64,000 nt of DNA. It comes from Branchiostoma lanceolatum (lineage: Eukaryota > Chordata > Leptocardii > Amphioxiformes > Branchiostomatidae). The position numbers and the translations under genes are program-made. The stretch lies in NCBI RefSeq assembly GCF_035083965.1, contig NC_089738.1:8520734-8584733 (forward strand), given 5' to 3'. Of the stretch, positions 21,730 through 33,302 are shown one piece after another (the first letter of the stretch is position 1; the number at the start of each line of letters is the position of its first letter). Under the pieces are notes generated by a model. The model was not told the origin of the DNA, made no database searches, and saw nothing but the letters and a program-made list of their open reading frames with translations.

Positions 21730-22621
21730 AATGTTTAAAGATAGTGCAGTGGTTCAGTGTTGAGTGAGGGTTAAGAGAGATTACTGGGAATCTACGAAAG
21801 CGGTGAATTTGTAAATCATCAAATTTGTTATATTCATCAAATAAGTACGTTGAATGTAACGTTAGAGGCAAGTGATGCCTCGTAAAAAAATCGCCAGCCC
21901 AGCTCTAATGAACCGTTCTCGTGCAAACATAGTAGTGCCAACAGTACACAGCTTATTGTTTGGACAGTAACATGTCCATGCATCTGGATGAGAATCAAAG
22001 GTCATAATGCGTCACGCAGGTCAGCAGAATCAACGTGACGGCAGAGTCCAGTGGGTCAGAACATTGCAAGGAAAAATCGAAAAATGATGCAGAAAATTAT
22101 CTTTTCGATATTGAATTTTATAGAACTACAGTTAGTGTTACAGTTACGGTTACTGTCTTACTAAATATAGCTGCTAGTATACATGTATGTGCTTCTAAAT
22201 TGGTGTATATAAATCAAGTTACATACTGATATTGATATAAGTATACGCACTGAAAGTATGATGCAGAAAGTCCTTTATTCCATATGTCTTGGGGAAGAAT
22301 ATTAAATCTAAGAGATGGATTTTCAATAAAATATGCATCCTGATGTGTAGCCAAATATCTTGTGTGGTCACAAAATACTGTCAGGTTTGACTGTATAATT
22401 CAACATGTTTTTGTAACGTGTCATGACTTTATGACACTTGAAGAGGTAATTACAATTTTCATTGACAATCAAATGACTGCAATTTACATCACCATGACGC
22501 ACATTATCACTGACACCCTATTAGCCCTGAAGTGGGGCATTCAGTGCAACCTACATTGCACACTACTTAAGATGCAATAAAGTAAACTTATTCCCAAGAG
22601 CACTGGCAATCAATCACTTAC
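21730..22621. other. Intergenic stretch with no gene recognised
   Basis: An inverted partial copy of the repeat at 16320-16590 is near 22255-22285. Nothing else is recognised. Confidence 0.4.
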
Positions 22622-22789
22622 TAGCCTCGGTTGCAGACTCCTTCCGGCTATTTTCTTTTCCAAGTTACCATTTTCTTAATACATCTTTAATTTTTCTTAT
22701 TGCTGGCCGAGCAACAAGAAAAAAAGATGTAATAAGAAAACGATAACTTAAAAAAGAAAACAGTCGGAAGGAGTCTGCAATGGAGGCTA
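22622..22789. mobile_element. TAGCCTC-ended foldback element
   Basis: The ends TAGCCTCGGTTGCAGACTCC and GGAGTCTGCAATGGAGGCTA are near-perfect inverses and the arms continue inward to about 75 bp each. The flanks TCACTTAC and TCACTTGC match at seven of eight positions, consistent with a target duplication. Confidence 0.75.
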
Positions 22790-24069
22790 TCACTTGCAAC
22801 GTTTTGTTATGAAGATTGCTTATTGATATGATCACTGTTATCATTTCTTGAAATTACTTACATCATGAACATCAACAATTCCGACTTAATATCACCAGAT
22901 CACTCATGTACGTCGGCTTACTGTGCCGTTGATGTGCTTAAAAAGCTTATTTGCTGTAATCATTTGCAAAATTTGAGAATCATAAACTTGATTCTGACAC
23001 TAAGTTCATCTATTCTAAATTATTTCCAATGTATTTCAAATGAAGCGCGTAGAACAGAAGTTTGTTTTGCTACATTGGTACGGTGAACATGGTACAGTGT
23101 ATTACCAAAATGAATATTCAAACTTCTTGTGCCATCATACATAGCACGGATGAAACCCCCGCACCCCCGCATCCTGTGAAGAACATGGCTGCCGTCTGGT
23201 TTTCACTTCTCGTTCTCCCCTTGTTACCAGGCTATGCGATGGTGTAACTACATGTTTATCACCAGAAGACTTTCCATCTCTTACTCTTGTTGGCATATAA
23301 TCGTACTCACTATTGTGTCAATTCTATAGTAATTCATAATGCCTACTGAGTCTACTACAAGTTATATGGGTCTGGTTTCGTTCCCATTTAATACGTAACT
23401 CTCTTGCTGTTTCTGTCTATATTGTCTGTTGTCCTATTATGTACGAACAAATAAATAAATAGATAGAATAAAAAAAGACTGCTACGGTGATGTTCCAGGA
23501 CCTTGATCGTGGTGCAGTCATCTGTACCTTTTAGAATGTACACTGAAGGTACTGCAGTCTGACTTTCGTTTACCCTTAATTTAACTCTGCCTACTTTTTT
23601 GTTCTTCCCAATGGCATGCATTGTCAAATCAGACTGATGTTACTGAAGTCTGAATACAGAGACTAATTGTCACAGACGAGGCTTCAAGTCTCAGACCGTG
23701 TAACAAGAAACAGTCTTAATCCGAACGGTCCCAAAACAAGAACTAGCAGGTACAGCAACTCGCCTATCCCATACATGTGTAACCTGCTCAATACATCTTG
23801 ACTATGACTCTCATCAGCATCCGCTAGAAATAACCATGTAGTTACCACTGCCCTGTTCTAGAGATGATTTAATGTGCACTAACGTATGAACATGTGACTG
23901 TTCTAATCATTGTGGGTAAGGTATAAATGGCGACATCGTGCAATAATTCTACCACTTTCAAGCTTACAAGCTATGAAATGTGCAATATTGTAAGTCGTAA
24001 ATGTTTCTAACCTTAAAGTTTGTAAATTGAATGCAATTTAGTGGGTCACGGCGAAATTTCAATAGATAT
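22790..24069. other. Intergenic stretch with no confident gene
   Basis: At 23185 an ATG opens a signal-peptide-like frame (MAAVWFSLLVLPLLPGYAMV, then stop). It could be an orphan first exon, but no partner exon was found. Confidence 0.35.
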
Positions 24070-24505
24070 GTCACACTAGAGATTACGATTCAGGACGATC
24101 GGCGATTGTCCTAGGACATATCACGATTGCGGCTGTCCTAGGACAGACTGTGATCGTGATCTGTCCTAGGACAATCTGCGATTCTATTGCGATCACAATC
24201 ATTCTTTGGACAAACTCCAGTCCAGACTTAAATTTTTTTTATTTATTTATTAAAATTCACAGAATGAAATCTGAGAGGTGTTGGCAACAGGATCGATGCA
24301 TCCTTTACAAGGCCAACACCTCCAGAGTACATTTAAAAACAAGTAAAGAATCATCACTAATATATTATCACAATACAAACAAGAAATGACAATAATAACA
24401 ATAATAACAATGATACTAAGATAACGGAAACAGTAATGTTTTTTTTTAAATAAAAGTGGCGATCGCGATCTGTCCTAGGACCAGAATCGCAGTCTGAACT
24501 GTGAC
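24070..24505. mobile_element. Inverted-repeat element with TGTCCTAGGACA palindromes
   Basis: The ends GTCACACTAGAGATTACGATTC and (inverted) GTCACAGTTCAGACTGCGATTC match at 17 of 22 positions. Near the ends are three exact 12-bp palindromes TGTCCTAGGACA (24107, 24134, 24162) and one imperfect (24471). No coding capacity. It stops about 30 bp short of lectin gene E's stop codon. Confidence 0.55.
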
Positions 24506-25261
24506 ATATACATCTTGAATTGTGAAATCTCGAATCTATTGAATGGGGCGTTTGCAGACGTACGGACAGCGCCAACCGCATCGAGCGTCGTTCCACTCTC
24601 CTCTCTTCCTCTTCCCAAAAAACCACTTTCTGTAGGTCTGTGGAAGGTCACAAACAACAAAATTTATAAACATAAATGTCGATTACTCTAAAGTACAAGA
24701 AGATTCCATTGTAAAATTGACTTCACAAAAGGTCACAATGGAATATTGATGAATATTCATAAAAGGACAACGGGGGAAAATCACACCCCATACATGTATC
24801 TGCTCTCGATCCCTAAGAATCTCATCGTTTGTTTTAACCACTGTGGCCGTTACTGTAATCAACTGCTTGGGGTCTCGGACGAGGACAATGTCAAAGAATC
24901 CGAAGGAAACATGTACAGTTTCTGGTATTCTGAGCTTCAGCTACAAATCATTTTTTATGCTACAAATCAATCATTTGTTGAGAGATTGCTAAAGGACATG
25001 TTTGTCGTCTCTCGACATGACATTATGCTTGAATAGTTTTACTCTATAATGCCTATTCTGATGATGCTTTTGGTCATCCCAACCGCAATCAAGAAAACAG
25101 AATAAACCATGAACACGCACCTCGGAGTACACGCCGACACAGTTCTCCTTATGGGAAGGTATTGGTAGTACTTGGTCGTTGTTCGGTTCACCTGGAGCCC
25201 AGTTGGTGTAGGTAACTGGTGATCCATCCGTCCAGGTAAGGGTATTTTCCCCTGAAGTTTC

Positions 25262-25570
25262 CCCTTATTCTTCTCCTGTAAAATCTTCAAATCGATTCAT
25301 CATTTTTGGACCAAATGACCTGAAATGTGGCCCAAAGGTACAGTAGGCAAATACGCTCAGACGTTTGTTTGATAAATGCCTTTAAAATGATTCTATTGAG
25401 CTTTTTTTGCCATTTTCAGACAACAAAAAAACGTACATTTTGGCCTCCTGTGCTCTGGAATTACAGCCGAATGACCTCGAATTTGCTGTGGGGGTACATT
25501 GAACAAAAATTCTCACTTTTGGCATACACCACTTCAAAATACGATTTTGGAGGTATTTGGGGGAGATAAT
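25262..25570. repeat. Dispersed repeat R2, copy within the gap of lectin E
   Basis: It contains CCATTTTCAGACAACAAAAAA, ACATTTTGGCCTCCTGTGC and GGGTACATTGAACA in an order matched at 58640-58840. It abuts the truncated end of lectin exon 25121-25251, so its arrival probably removed or displaced the missing part. Confidence 0.55.
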
Positions 25571-26650
25571 TTACGATTTTCCTCACATATGACATATGAC
25601 CATATATGGTGTTGACCATATATGGTGACATCTGCATTCCTATTGCCTGATTGATCAATTCAGTCAACCAATGAGAGACCGCCTTTCAAATTGCCGGAAA
25701 GTTATCAAATTCCAGCTGATTGGTTGAAATAGTTAATTCAATTAGGAGCACTTATCTGCCATGTGTAAGGCTGGTTTTGGAACAGTCAATTTTTGCATGG
25801 GAGGGAGTAGGCGAAATATGCTGTATTTGCTCTCGCATATGTTGCCTTTCTAGTATTCTTCTTAACATTGACCCAAGCGTTAACATCCTGTCTATTTTTC
25901 CGATGCTTTAGATTAGAAGTTGACGACTTTCATTTCACTTTATGCTTATTTCATTATTATAATTGTAAACTATATCTTATCATTATTATTATCCCCTGTC
26001 GGTGTATACTTGCAATAAGTCTTCGGGCATAAATTTGCAACAAAGACTTTGTTATCAAGTTGCCAATTTTCTACTGCGACCATTTTCTTCAAGTCCCATC
26101 ATTGGTCATTATAGACAGGTTTGACTGTGGTAAATAAAGTAGAGTGCCGGCTTTTAAATTCTCTTTGAGTATAAAATTAGTCTGACACACTGTGAATTTT
26201 GTAACGTTGTGAATTTGCACCCATGTTCGAGTGGAGCTTTCTAAAGAAATAACGCGAAGCGCGAAGGACAATACATGGAATCCATCGAAATTTCATTTGG
26301 CTGCTTGTAGTAACAAGAGTTCGGAGACTGCAAATCACCATGAAATATATATTATGCAAATTTGTATTCAACTATGTTCACTGTCACATGACTACCAAAT
26401 GCCAGAAGTATGACATTCCAGTTATCTACCAATATGGAATTATAGTATTTTCTCATTGATTATGCAAATTAGGTCTTCATTTGCATAACTTTTATCTGTC
26501 AATGTCCCTTCATTTCTCAGTTACAACATATGTTTCATTTTTAACTGTCGTACCATTAAACGGAGCGGGTTTATAGAATGCCCCCTTAATTATGCAAATT
26601 AGATTCTGATTTGCATTATCATTACAATCCATCTACACGTTCTTCATAAT
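25571..26650. other. Intron of lectin gene E with no feature recognised
   Basis: A search by eye for the missing WIGL-encoding segment of the lectin domain on the minus strand found none here. Confidence 0.4.
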
Positions 26651-26676
26651 TCAGTAATGCTGACTTTAAGCATCCG

Positions 26677-26770
26677 GACACACACACACACACACACACA
26701 CCCTCAAACACATACGCAAACACACTCAAAACAATATCCCCATGAAAAAGTTATTTTCATGGAGATCAAA
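26677..26770 (+). repeat. (AC)n tract and terminal palindrome of repeat R1
   Basis: CACACACA is followed by AAAACAATATCCCCATG and TTTTCATGGAGAT, the 3' end structure of R1 without its body. Confidence 0.5.
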
Positions 26771-26960
26771 ACAAAACAACATTACCCACCATTAGAGATG
26801 AGACCTTCGATGAAGTTGTTTTCTTTGGCGTCCTTGATAGAAGTGAGCTGTGCGCCGTGTCGATGGCAATGTAGATTTGCAGTGTCCCAGTTGACTTGTT
26901 CTTTTTCGAACAGGTAGCAGTTGTTGTTATATCTAGTCCACCAAATGGGACATCGTGGGG

Positions 26961-28169
26961 CTGTAGAAACAATGGCAAATCGTCTTGGATTACGATTTTG
27001 TTCTGATCATTCAATTAAGTTTTATTTTTATCATCATATAGTCAGATAGAGAAGGCCATAACAACTGGTCATCATTACTACACATTGACCACTTTTTGTC
27101 TGTACCATGTGTGGGGTAGAAGGTCAAGTAAACATTCTGTCAAGTAGTAGCTATTTATGACTAATGTTGTTATTTACAGATTCACTTTCATAAATTTGGA
27201 TGTCTGGATATCTAAAAGAGGACCTGTTACTTTCAGCTTGACAAATGCTTCAAGGTGTGTAAGATTAAATGATTTAAATGGCATACAGGACTTGTCTCAC
27301 CCATGTGTTAGTTTGATATATGATAATGGCTATGATGTTTGCTTCGCTCACTTGGTGGTTTATTCGGTAGTTATTGGAATCGACCATGCTTTCTGACACC
27401 GTAGACGCGTCAGGGCGAGTCATTAACTCTATATTTTAATATACTAATTTACATTCCTAGTGTTAATTCTATCAACTTTTATCAAGGAGTTACCGACATA
27501 AACAACAACAACAAGATGAATCTAATGGTAACTAGAGTTCCACGAACACATTATCTTCGCCAAATAATCAAGGCTTATTGTGGAGAGTGATTAATATTTA
27601 CATGCTTATCACCCCCTGCAAACTTGATCATACACCATACCGTTTGAAAGTTATGATGGGGGGGGGGGGGGAAAGAATGAGTCCAGTCTAGATAGGGATA
27701 AAGATCATTTGGTGGTACAGGACTAGTATATGTGTATAGTGTGCTGATATATGTTATAACTGGTCATCAAAAAAATTGAAAGTTATAATTAAATGGTACA
27801 GTCAATATATATGAATAGAATAAATCTTCATTCCATATCATACACATTTTGCAAGACATAGTACATGTTACTTTTCCATACGGTGCTAGGTAATACCTAG
27901 CAGTGGTGCAGTTTTGGTGCAGTGTACTCTCTGAGCAGAGGAGTGGGTCCAGCTGGTTATTCACATGTTTTTAGGTGTTTTGTAAGGCTTTCTATTTTGT
28001 TCCCTTTCCGTTATGTCTCAACCCGTGTGTTGGACAAAAATGCCGAAACTGAACACTTTAAAAACCAACTGGACCCACACATCTGCTTGAATTGTAGTGA
28101 GACTGCCCCATTGGTTTATTTATGTACCCCATCTGTTTATTTATGCTTCTAGGCAAGGCCTTCTGCTGG
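26961..28169. other. Long intron of lectin gene E
   Basis: It contains a poly-G run near 27658-27671. No exon is recognised. Short frames here show no coherent splice borders. Confidence 0.4.
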
Positions 28170-28815
28170 CCTCTACATACAAAACTTCACTACAATCTCT
28201 TCACCCCTTCTCAAGTAATACGTGTCCGAATGTCAAAACAAAAACACCCACTGCAGTTCTGAACAAGCCGCTAGGGGGCTCAAACTTACAGAACTTACTT
28301 CTTATGGCATGAACTATCTACCACACAAATATCATGACCATAGCACTTTCAGAAAATATGCCAGTAAATTTTGAAGCTCCGCCGCAGTGCCTTAGGTACT
28401 TGCTAGAAGGCCGATTATCGAACTTAACCTTCCTTTCTGTAAACCCTACCCATCCACTAAATATCATACAGATCCATCAACAGCTTCTTGAGTTATGTTG
28501 TCCACAAGAAAATACACATCCACACAAAGCCCGCTGCAGTACCGACGGAAAATGCCAGGAGAACCATTTTTGAACTTGATCTTCCTTTCCACAACATCTA
28601 CACACCTGCAAAAAATCATGAAGATCCATCAACGTTTCCGTCACTTTTTTTGCCTACATACAAACGCACAAAAATTAAAAGTCCGCTGTAGTACTGTTGA
28701 AAAACGCATGGTAAACCATTTTTGAACTTGACCTTCATTTGCACAACCACTACACACCTACCAAAAATCATAAAGATTCATCAAAGGTTTCTTGAGTTAT
28801 GCTCTTGACATACAT
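28170..28815 (+). repeat. Degenerate tandem units related to repeat R1
   Basis: Three or four units each contain a CTGCAGT(A/T)C-like string, an AACTTGACCTTC-like string and CAAAAATCAT-AA-AT-CATCAA, ending in TTGAGTTATGCT. They lie in the intron before the stalk exon of gene E. Confidence 0.55.
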
Positions 28816-28928
28816 ACAGACCCACCAAACAGCTGCCTCAACCGAAAACATAATCTGCCCCGAGTACTATAGTACTCGGCGAAGATAATTAGTCTGAGAG
28901 ATCCTGAGTCACTTGGCATATTGCTTAC

Positions 28929-29340
28929 CTGTTGTCGTCAGAGATGCGTCGGTGGTTGGCAAGGTCACGTGGGTGGTTGAAAAGGTCACAATTGTGGTTG
29001 GCAAGGTCACAGCGGTGGTTGAGAAGGTCACAGTTGTGGTTGGCAAGGTCACAGCGGTGGTTGAGAAGGTCACAGGGGTGGTTGGCAAGGTCACAGCTGT
29101 GGTTGAGAAGGTCGTATGGGTGGTTGGCAAGGTCGCAACGGTGGTTGAAAAGGTCACAGTTGTGGTTGGCAAGGTCATAGCGGTGGTTGGCAAGGTCGCA
29201 TCGGTGGTTGGCAAGATCACAGCGGTGGTTGGCAAGGTCATAGCGGTGGTTGGTAAAGTCGCAGCGGTGGTTGGCCATGCGATGGTTGACCATGCGGTGG
29301 TTGGCAAGGTCGCAACGGGTATTGGCAAGGTCGCAGTGGT
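28929..29340 (-). repeat. 21-bp minisatellite coding for the stalk of lectin E
   Basis: About 20 units of GTGACCTTGCCAACCACCGC on the coding strand encode Thr/Pro heptads. A two-unit (42-bp) higher order alternates LPTT and FSTT. The plus-strand frame (VVGKVTAV...) is its mirror and not a gene. Confidence 0.9.
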
Positions 29341-30890
29341 GGTTAGCAAGGTTAAACTGGCACCGGTTGCGTTGGCATTTTCCAATGATTGTGTCACCTG
29401 CAGTCCCGATGGTGCAGAGGAACTGGCATCGGGTGCAGTCAACCATGGAGTAGCTGACATGTTTCCAACCATCACAGCACCATCTTGCCCATGTGACTCC
29501 TACAAATGGATACATACATGTAGTTTTAATACCATGATGAAAAATCACACATCCGGGTAATAAAATACGCCAACTAAAAGTTAGTCGATAAAATATGGAG
29601 ACAGTCAGATTTTTCGGACACCATCCGCTGTCTTTCATCAGTGACTAAGTGAATAACTGGAGTAACCAAGTTTCAAACCAGACTATGAATGTATAGATTA
29701 ATGATGTGAAAATACTTTTAGCATTGTTCAAAATTGTAAGAACATTTGTTTGTGTATAGGAGCTAAAGTTGTTCGCTCGCAGGGGGGGAGGGCATTTTCA
29801 AGTAGTGCCGGAACTGTTCGACGCGTAGACCTTGCCCTTTGAGGGTGTGATGACGCTATCAAATGCCGCTGTCAAATTGCGAGTTGCACATTATGTGATT
29901 TGACAACTATCACGAATGACTCAGACATAGATTAACGATTAAAAGAAAACTTGCTGGCTGACCTTTATTCTAGGTACGAGACGTGGTACCAGGATTGCAG
30001 CGGTGACAACTGACGCCATCACCAGGAGTCCACAACCCAGTTCAAGCCAGCAAACTCTGCTAGACTTCAAATTATTCCACATTTCCATAAGACAGGCTGA
30101 GATGAAATATAAAAGACGAAAACACATCAGGTCCTTGAAATTAGATATTGCTACAAGTACATTTAAGTAAATGACATTGTCATTTGTTTATTTTGGTTTG
30201 AATTCTTTTGGTATAGATATCATAGCACCATTAGCCGAAAAGTATCAAATTTGGTCATGACAGGATTATCAAAGGAAAGCTTAACAGCAAAAATGAAACA
30301 AAAGCCATCATCTTGTTCATGGGAAGCTGTTGTTATGTATCGTGTTGTAAGAATTACTTATTAGTAACATGAATCAACTTAAGATACCATTTACTGCCTG
30401 CCTGCAAAGTCGCAATGGTGAGATTGAAAATGAATAGTCCCTTCGTACTTTTATCAATCATATTTTCAAAGAAATGCACGCATACATATTTTTTCCACAA
30501 TATTCGCAATCCTTTATCAAGATTAATATTTCATCTTCATTTTTTCGGGCACTGTGGTGTCATACTTGATTCAAAATTACATATTCAATTTACCGTACCT
30601 TTTGCTTTGTAGGAAACGGTCACTTCCTCGGGTTTCTTGTATTCGTAGGGATCTTCTGGCTTGTCGCAGGTATCGGAAGACGGCTCCGCCTTGTTCTCCG
30701 ATAACACCACCACATGGTCTCCCACATGGAGGTATGTACGAAATGTAGGCCCTTCTTCACCAAGCTCCAAATACGTGTGATGATCAGAACTGACAGAAGC
30801 ATCAGAAATGACAGAAGCATCATCATTGTCGTCACCAGAGGCGGCACCATCGTTGCCAGTGACCGCCTCTTCACTCGTGGATGTCTCAAT

Positions 30891-32862
30891 TTTATGGTGC
30901 TCTAACTGTAGCAATTTCTACAAGCTTAATGACAGATTTAGCAAGGCAATGGCGTTTATATTCAAACAGAGCTCGACTGGCGTCATAAAACTGACGCAAT
31001 CTCTAGCAGACGATTTTGATTTGATTGGTGTTATTGCCCAGGTGTTCGTGACTAAATGGGTTTGTAGTTGAAAATTGTTTATTCAAGTACCCCTTGTTTT
31101 TTCGTAGCATACTGCATGACGGTTAGCATGCTTGTTTTTCTCTTGATTCGATTGGAGATTTTTTTGTAAATTAAAACCCAATGAACCCTACTGGTTTCTA
31201 ACATGCGTCCCTGGCAATGACGTCTGCCCAACCACTCTACAATAATCCTTCTTGTTTTTCAAAACTGTTATCATTGTAGAAATAATAAAAACGTTAAGTC
31301 ATGATAAATTTACAGACCTCTACCAACCTTAACCGAAAATAGCAACATAAAGGGTAGGTTAGATAACACGATCTGTCAATCAGCTTAGAAATTGTGACAT
31401 ACCAAATAGAACACGTGAACCTTTTGTCTTTAGCTATCATTATTCCTTGTTGCTATCATTTGCTATCGGCAGAAGTAAATATAAACGTTACATACTTTTG
31501 TCGTGTCAATAAAGGTAAAATTATCATGATGTCAATCAGCTCATGATTAGTACACACATTGATTCTTAAACATTTGCAATTGTTGATCTATCTGGTGATC
31601 TGAAAATTGGTGTACTCGTTTGTCTCTCGACTGTAAGGGTCTAGGAATGATATCAATAAGCTGCGGCTCCGTTCGGAGGCCTTCCCTTCTATTCCGTTTT
31701 GGCGACACTACTGTCGACTAGTCCGTCCTCGGTAGGGGGGCTCCCTGTGCCGCGGCAGCCTGATGGCCAGGGCTTACACCTAAGTTGAGTTGCGCAATAT
31801 TTGAACGCACGTTTGTAGTCCCTACTTAAGATCTTTGAAATCTTTCTTTTCCTTGAATTTTTTTGCCCAATCTGGAGACTTTTTTTGGTTAGAGGGAACA
31901 GGTAGGGTCTTAGCTTTCCCATTTTAGTTGAAAATTGTTTAGTTCAGCAGTTAAGATGGCGTAAGAATATGTGTGAGTTGTTGGGTCATGCGGATGGGTA
32001 TGGCCGGAAACTAGGTCAGAGAAAGGGTCTGTTTACTTCCGGGTGGCGTTTTGCGAGTATGAGCTGTACAACCCTCTGTTTTCTTTGCATGTTTATCAAG
32101 TATACCCTTGTGACTTCCTGGTGGAGAAGTGTTTTTAAGATTGAAGTTAAGGTAAGTACTTTTATAGGGCCTTACTTTAGATGGTTTTATCATGGACTCC
32201 AATGGGGGCAAGTAACTTTGTTGTTATCCCTGAAGGTACAACCAACTGTAACTATTCAGCAATATTTTTAGATGTGTTTGTGTATGTGTTTGTCAATATG
32301 GACCGTCGAGCCTGAAATGAACAATAAACATTTGCATCTACGTGTGTAACGTTACTGTTGTGTGTGATATTACCAAAGAAAGGAGCACATACATTTCTCT
32401 CTTGTTTATATTTATTTTTCTTTTGTCCAGGTTAACATGATGTTCATACGTTTTCAGGTATGTGCAACCTGTCAGTGCCTTGAACCTTGAATTACACACA
32501 AAGACATTGCTGTTTATGTATTAGGTATCTCATAAAGAGAAAAGCTTTTACATTTCAGTTTCTTGCTTTGGATACAATTACACAGATTTTACATTTGAAT
32601 CAGAGTAAATCAGAGTATTTTCAGCTGACAACTAACCCCTAATGTTTTTGTTTACTTCATGACGTCATACTTGTTTTCATGTCATTTCATTTCAGTAAAA
32701 TGTTTAAAGATAAAGACATGCAGATGCCGACGTTTAAAGCTAATTGCGGCTTGAATTTTATAACAGGGTTGTGGTGCCCTGTAAACAACAATTACAACTT
32801 CGCTTTAAGAAGCAATACCGACTTGCATTATAGGTACAGCAATTTTACAGACCATTTTGTAT
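30891..32862. other. Region between lectins E and D with no gene recognised
   Basis: The open frame at 31969-32271 (plus) has no recognised motif. Possible 5' untranslated exons of gene E would lie here but cannot be placed. Confidence 0.4.
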
Positions 32863-32950
32863 TAGCCTGACAAATGGCGCTCCTAGCGGCCACCCGGTCC
32901 TGTAACCGCCGGAGTAACCTCCGGCCGAGAGCTTGTGTAAACGCAGGCTA
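32863..32950. mobile_element. TAGCCTG-ended foldback element, 88 bp
   Basis: The ends are TAGCCTGACAAATGGCGCTC and GTGTAAACGCAGGCTA. Flanks ATTTTGTAT (32854-32862) and ATTTTGTAC (32951-32959) match at eight of nine positions: a clear target duplication. It is related to 7528-7623. Confidence 0.75.
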
Positions 32951-33302
32951 ATTTTGTACCAAAAGCGTTACATTTAATCGACTTTCTTGATTACATATTC
33001 GGCTTATGTATATCATAACCACATCTCTTTCGGCCCTAATTCTTCCAAACCTTGTCTAACATATCATCTTAACACATGCACAAGTGAATAGAATACAACA
33101 CTACTATGATCCACCATGCCATGATGAATCTCAATGGTACTTTCTTAAAATACATAGCGGTCATGATTTTACTTTCTTGTTGAAAGTACTGGTTCTGTTG
33201 TATTTTCCTTTATCTTAGACAATACTACGGTCCATTAATATTATAATAACCACTATTTTTCTACGTGCAGCGCCTGATAATAAATATAGTTTTGGACCAT
33301 TC

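Larger units (their letters stand above)
24536..30890 (-). pseudogene. C-type lectin gene E (type II membrane lectin, damaged)
   Basis: Exons on the minus strand: 30599-30890 (tail), 29963-30096 (membrane segment, CGLLVMASVVTAAILVP), 28929-29499 (Thr/Pro stalk, about 20 heptads alternating LPTT and FSTT), 26790-26960, 25121-25251 and 24536-24637 (lectin domain). Intron phases all join. Two lesions are seen. The start codon of the sister genes (KMETS) is ATT here (30888-30890) with no upstream in-frame ATG in the exon. The fifth exon begins inside the domain, so the WIGL core strand is missing and repeat DNA lies where it should be. EPN (GEPNND) and WND (EWNDARC) survive. Translation might start at the Met codons in the membrane exon, giving a tail-less form. 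It may be a pseudogene or a degenerating lectin. Confidence 0.75.

Noticed and set aside
23185..23250. New secreted protein starting MAAVWFSLLVLP
   Set aside because: It reads as a signal peptide but stops after 20 codons, and no partner exon with matching phase was found.
28913..29560. Plus-strand frames reading VVGKVTAVVEKV... and WLARSQRWLRRS...
   Set aside because: They are mirrors of the 21-bp stalk minisatellite of lectin E. The minus strand has the splice borders and fits the sister genes.
30891..30914. Start of lectin E at a TTG codon
   Set aside because: An animal mRNA would rarely start there, and the conserved ATG position reads ATT; treated as start loss.
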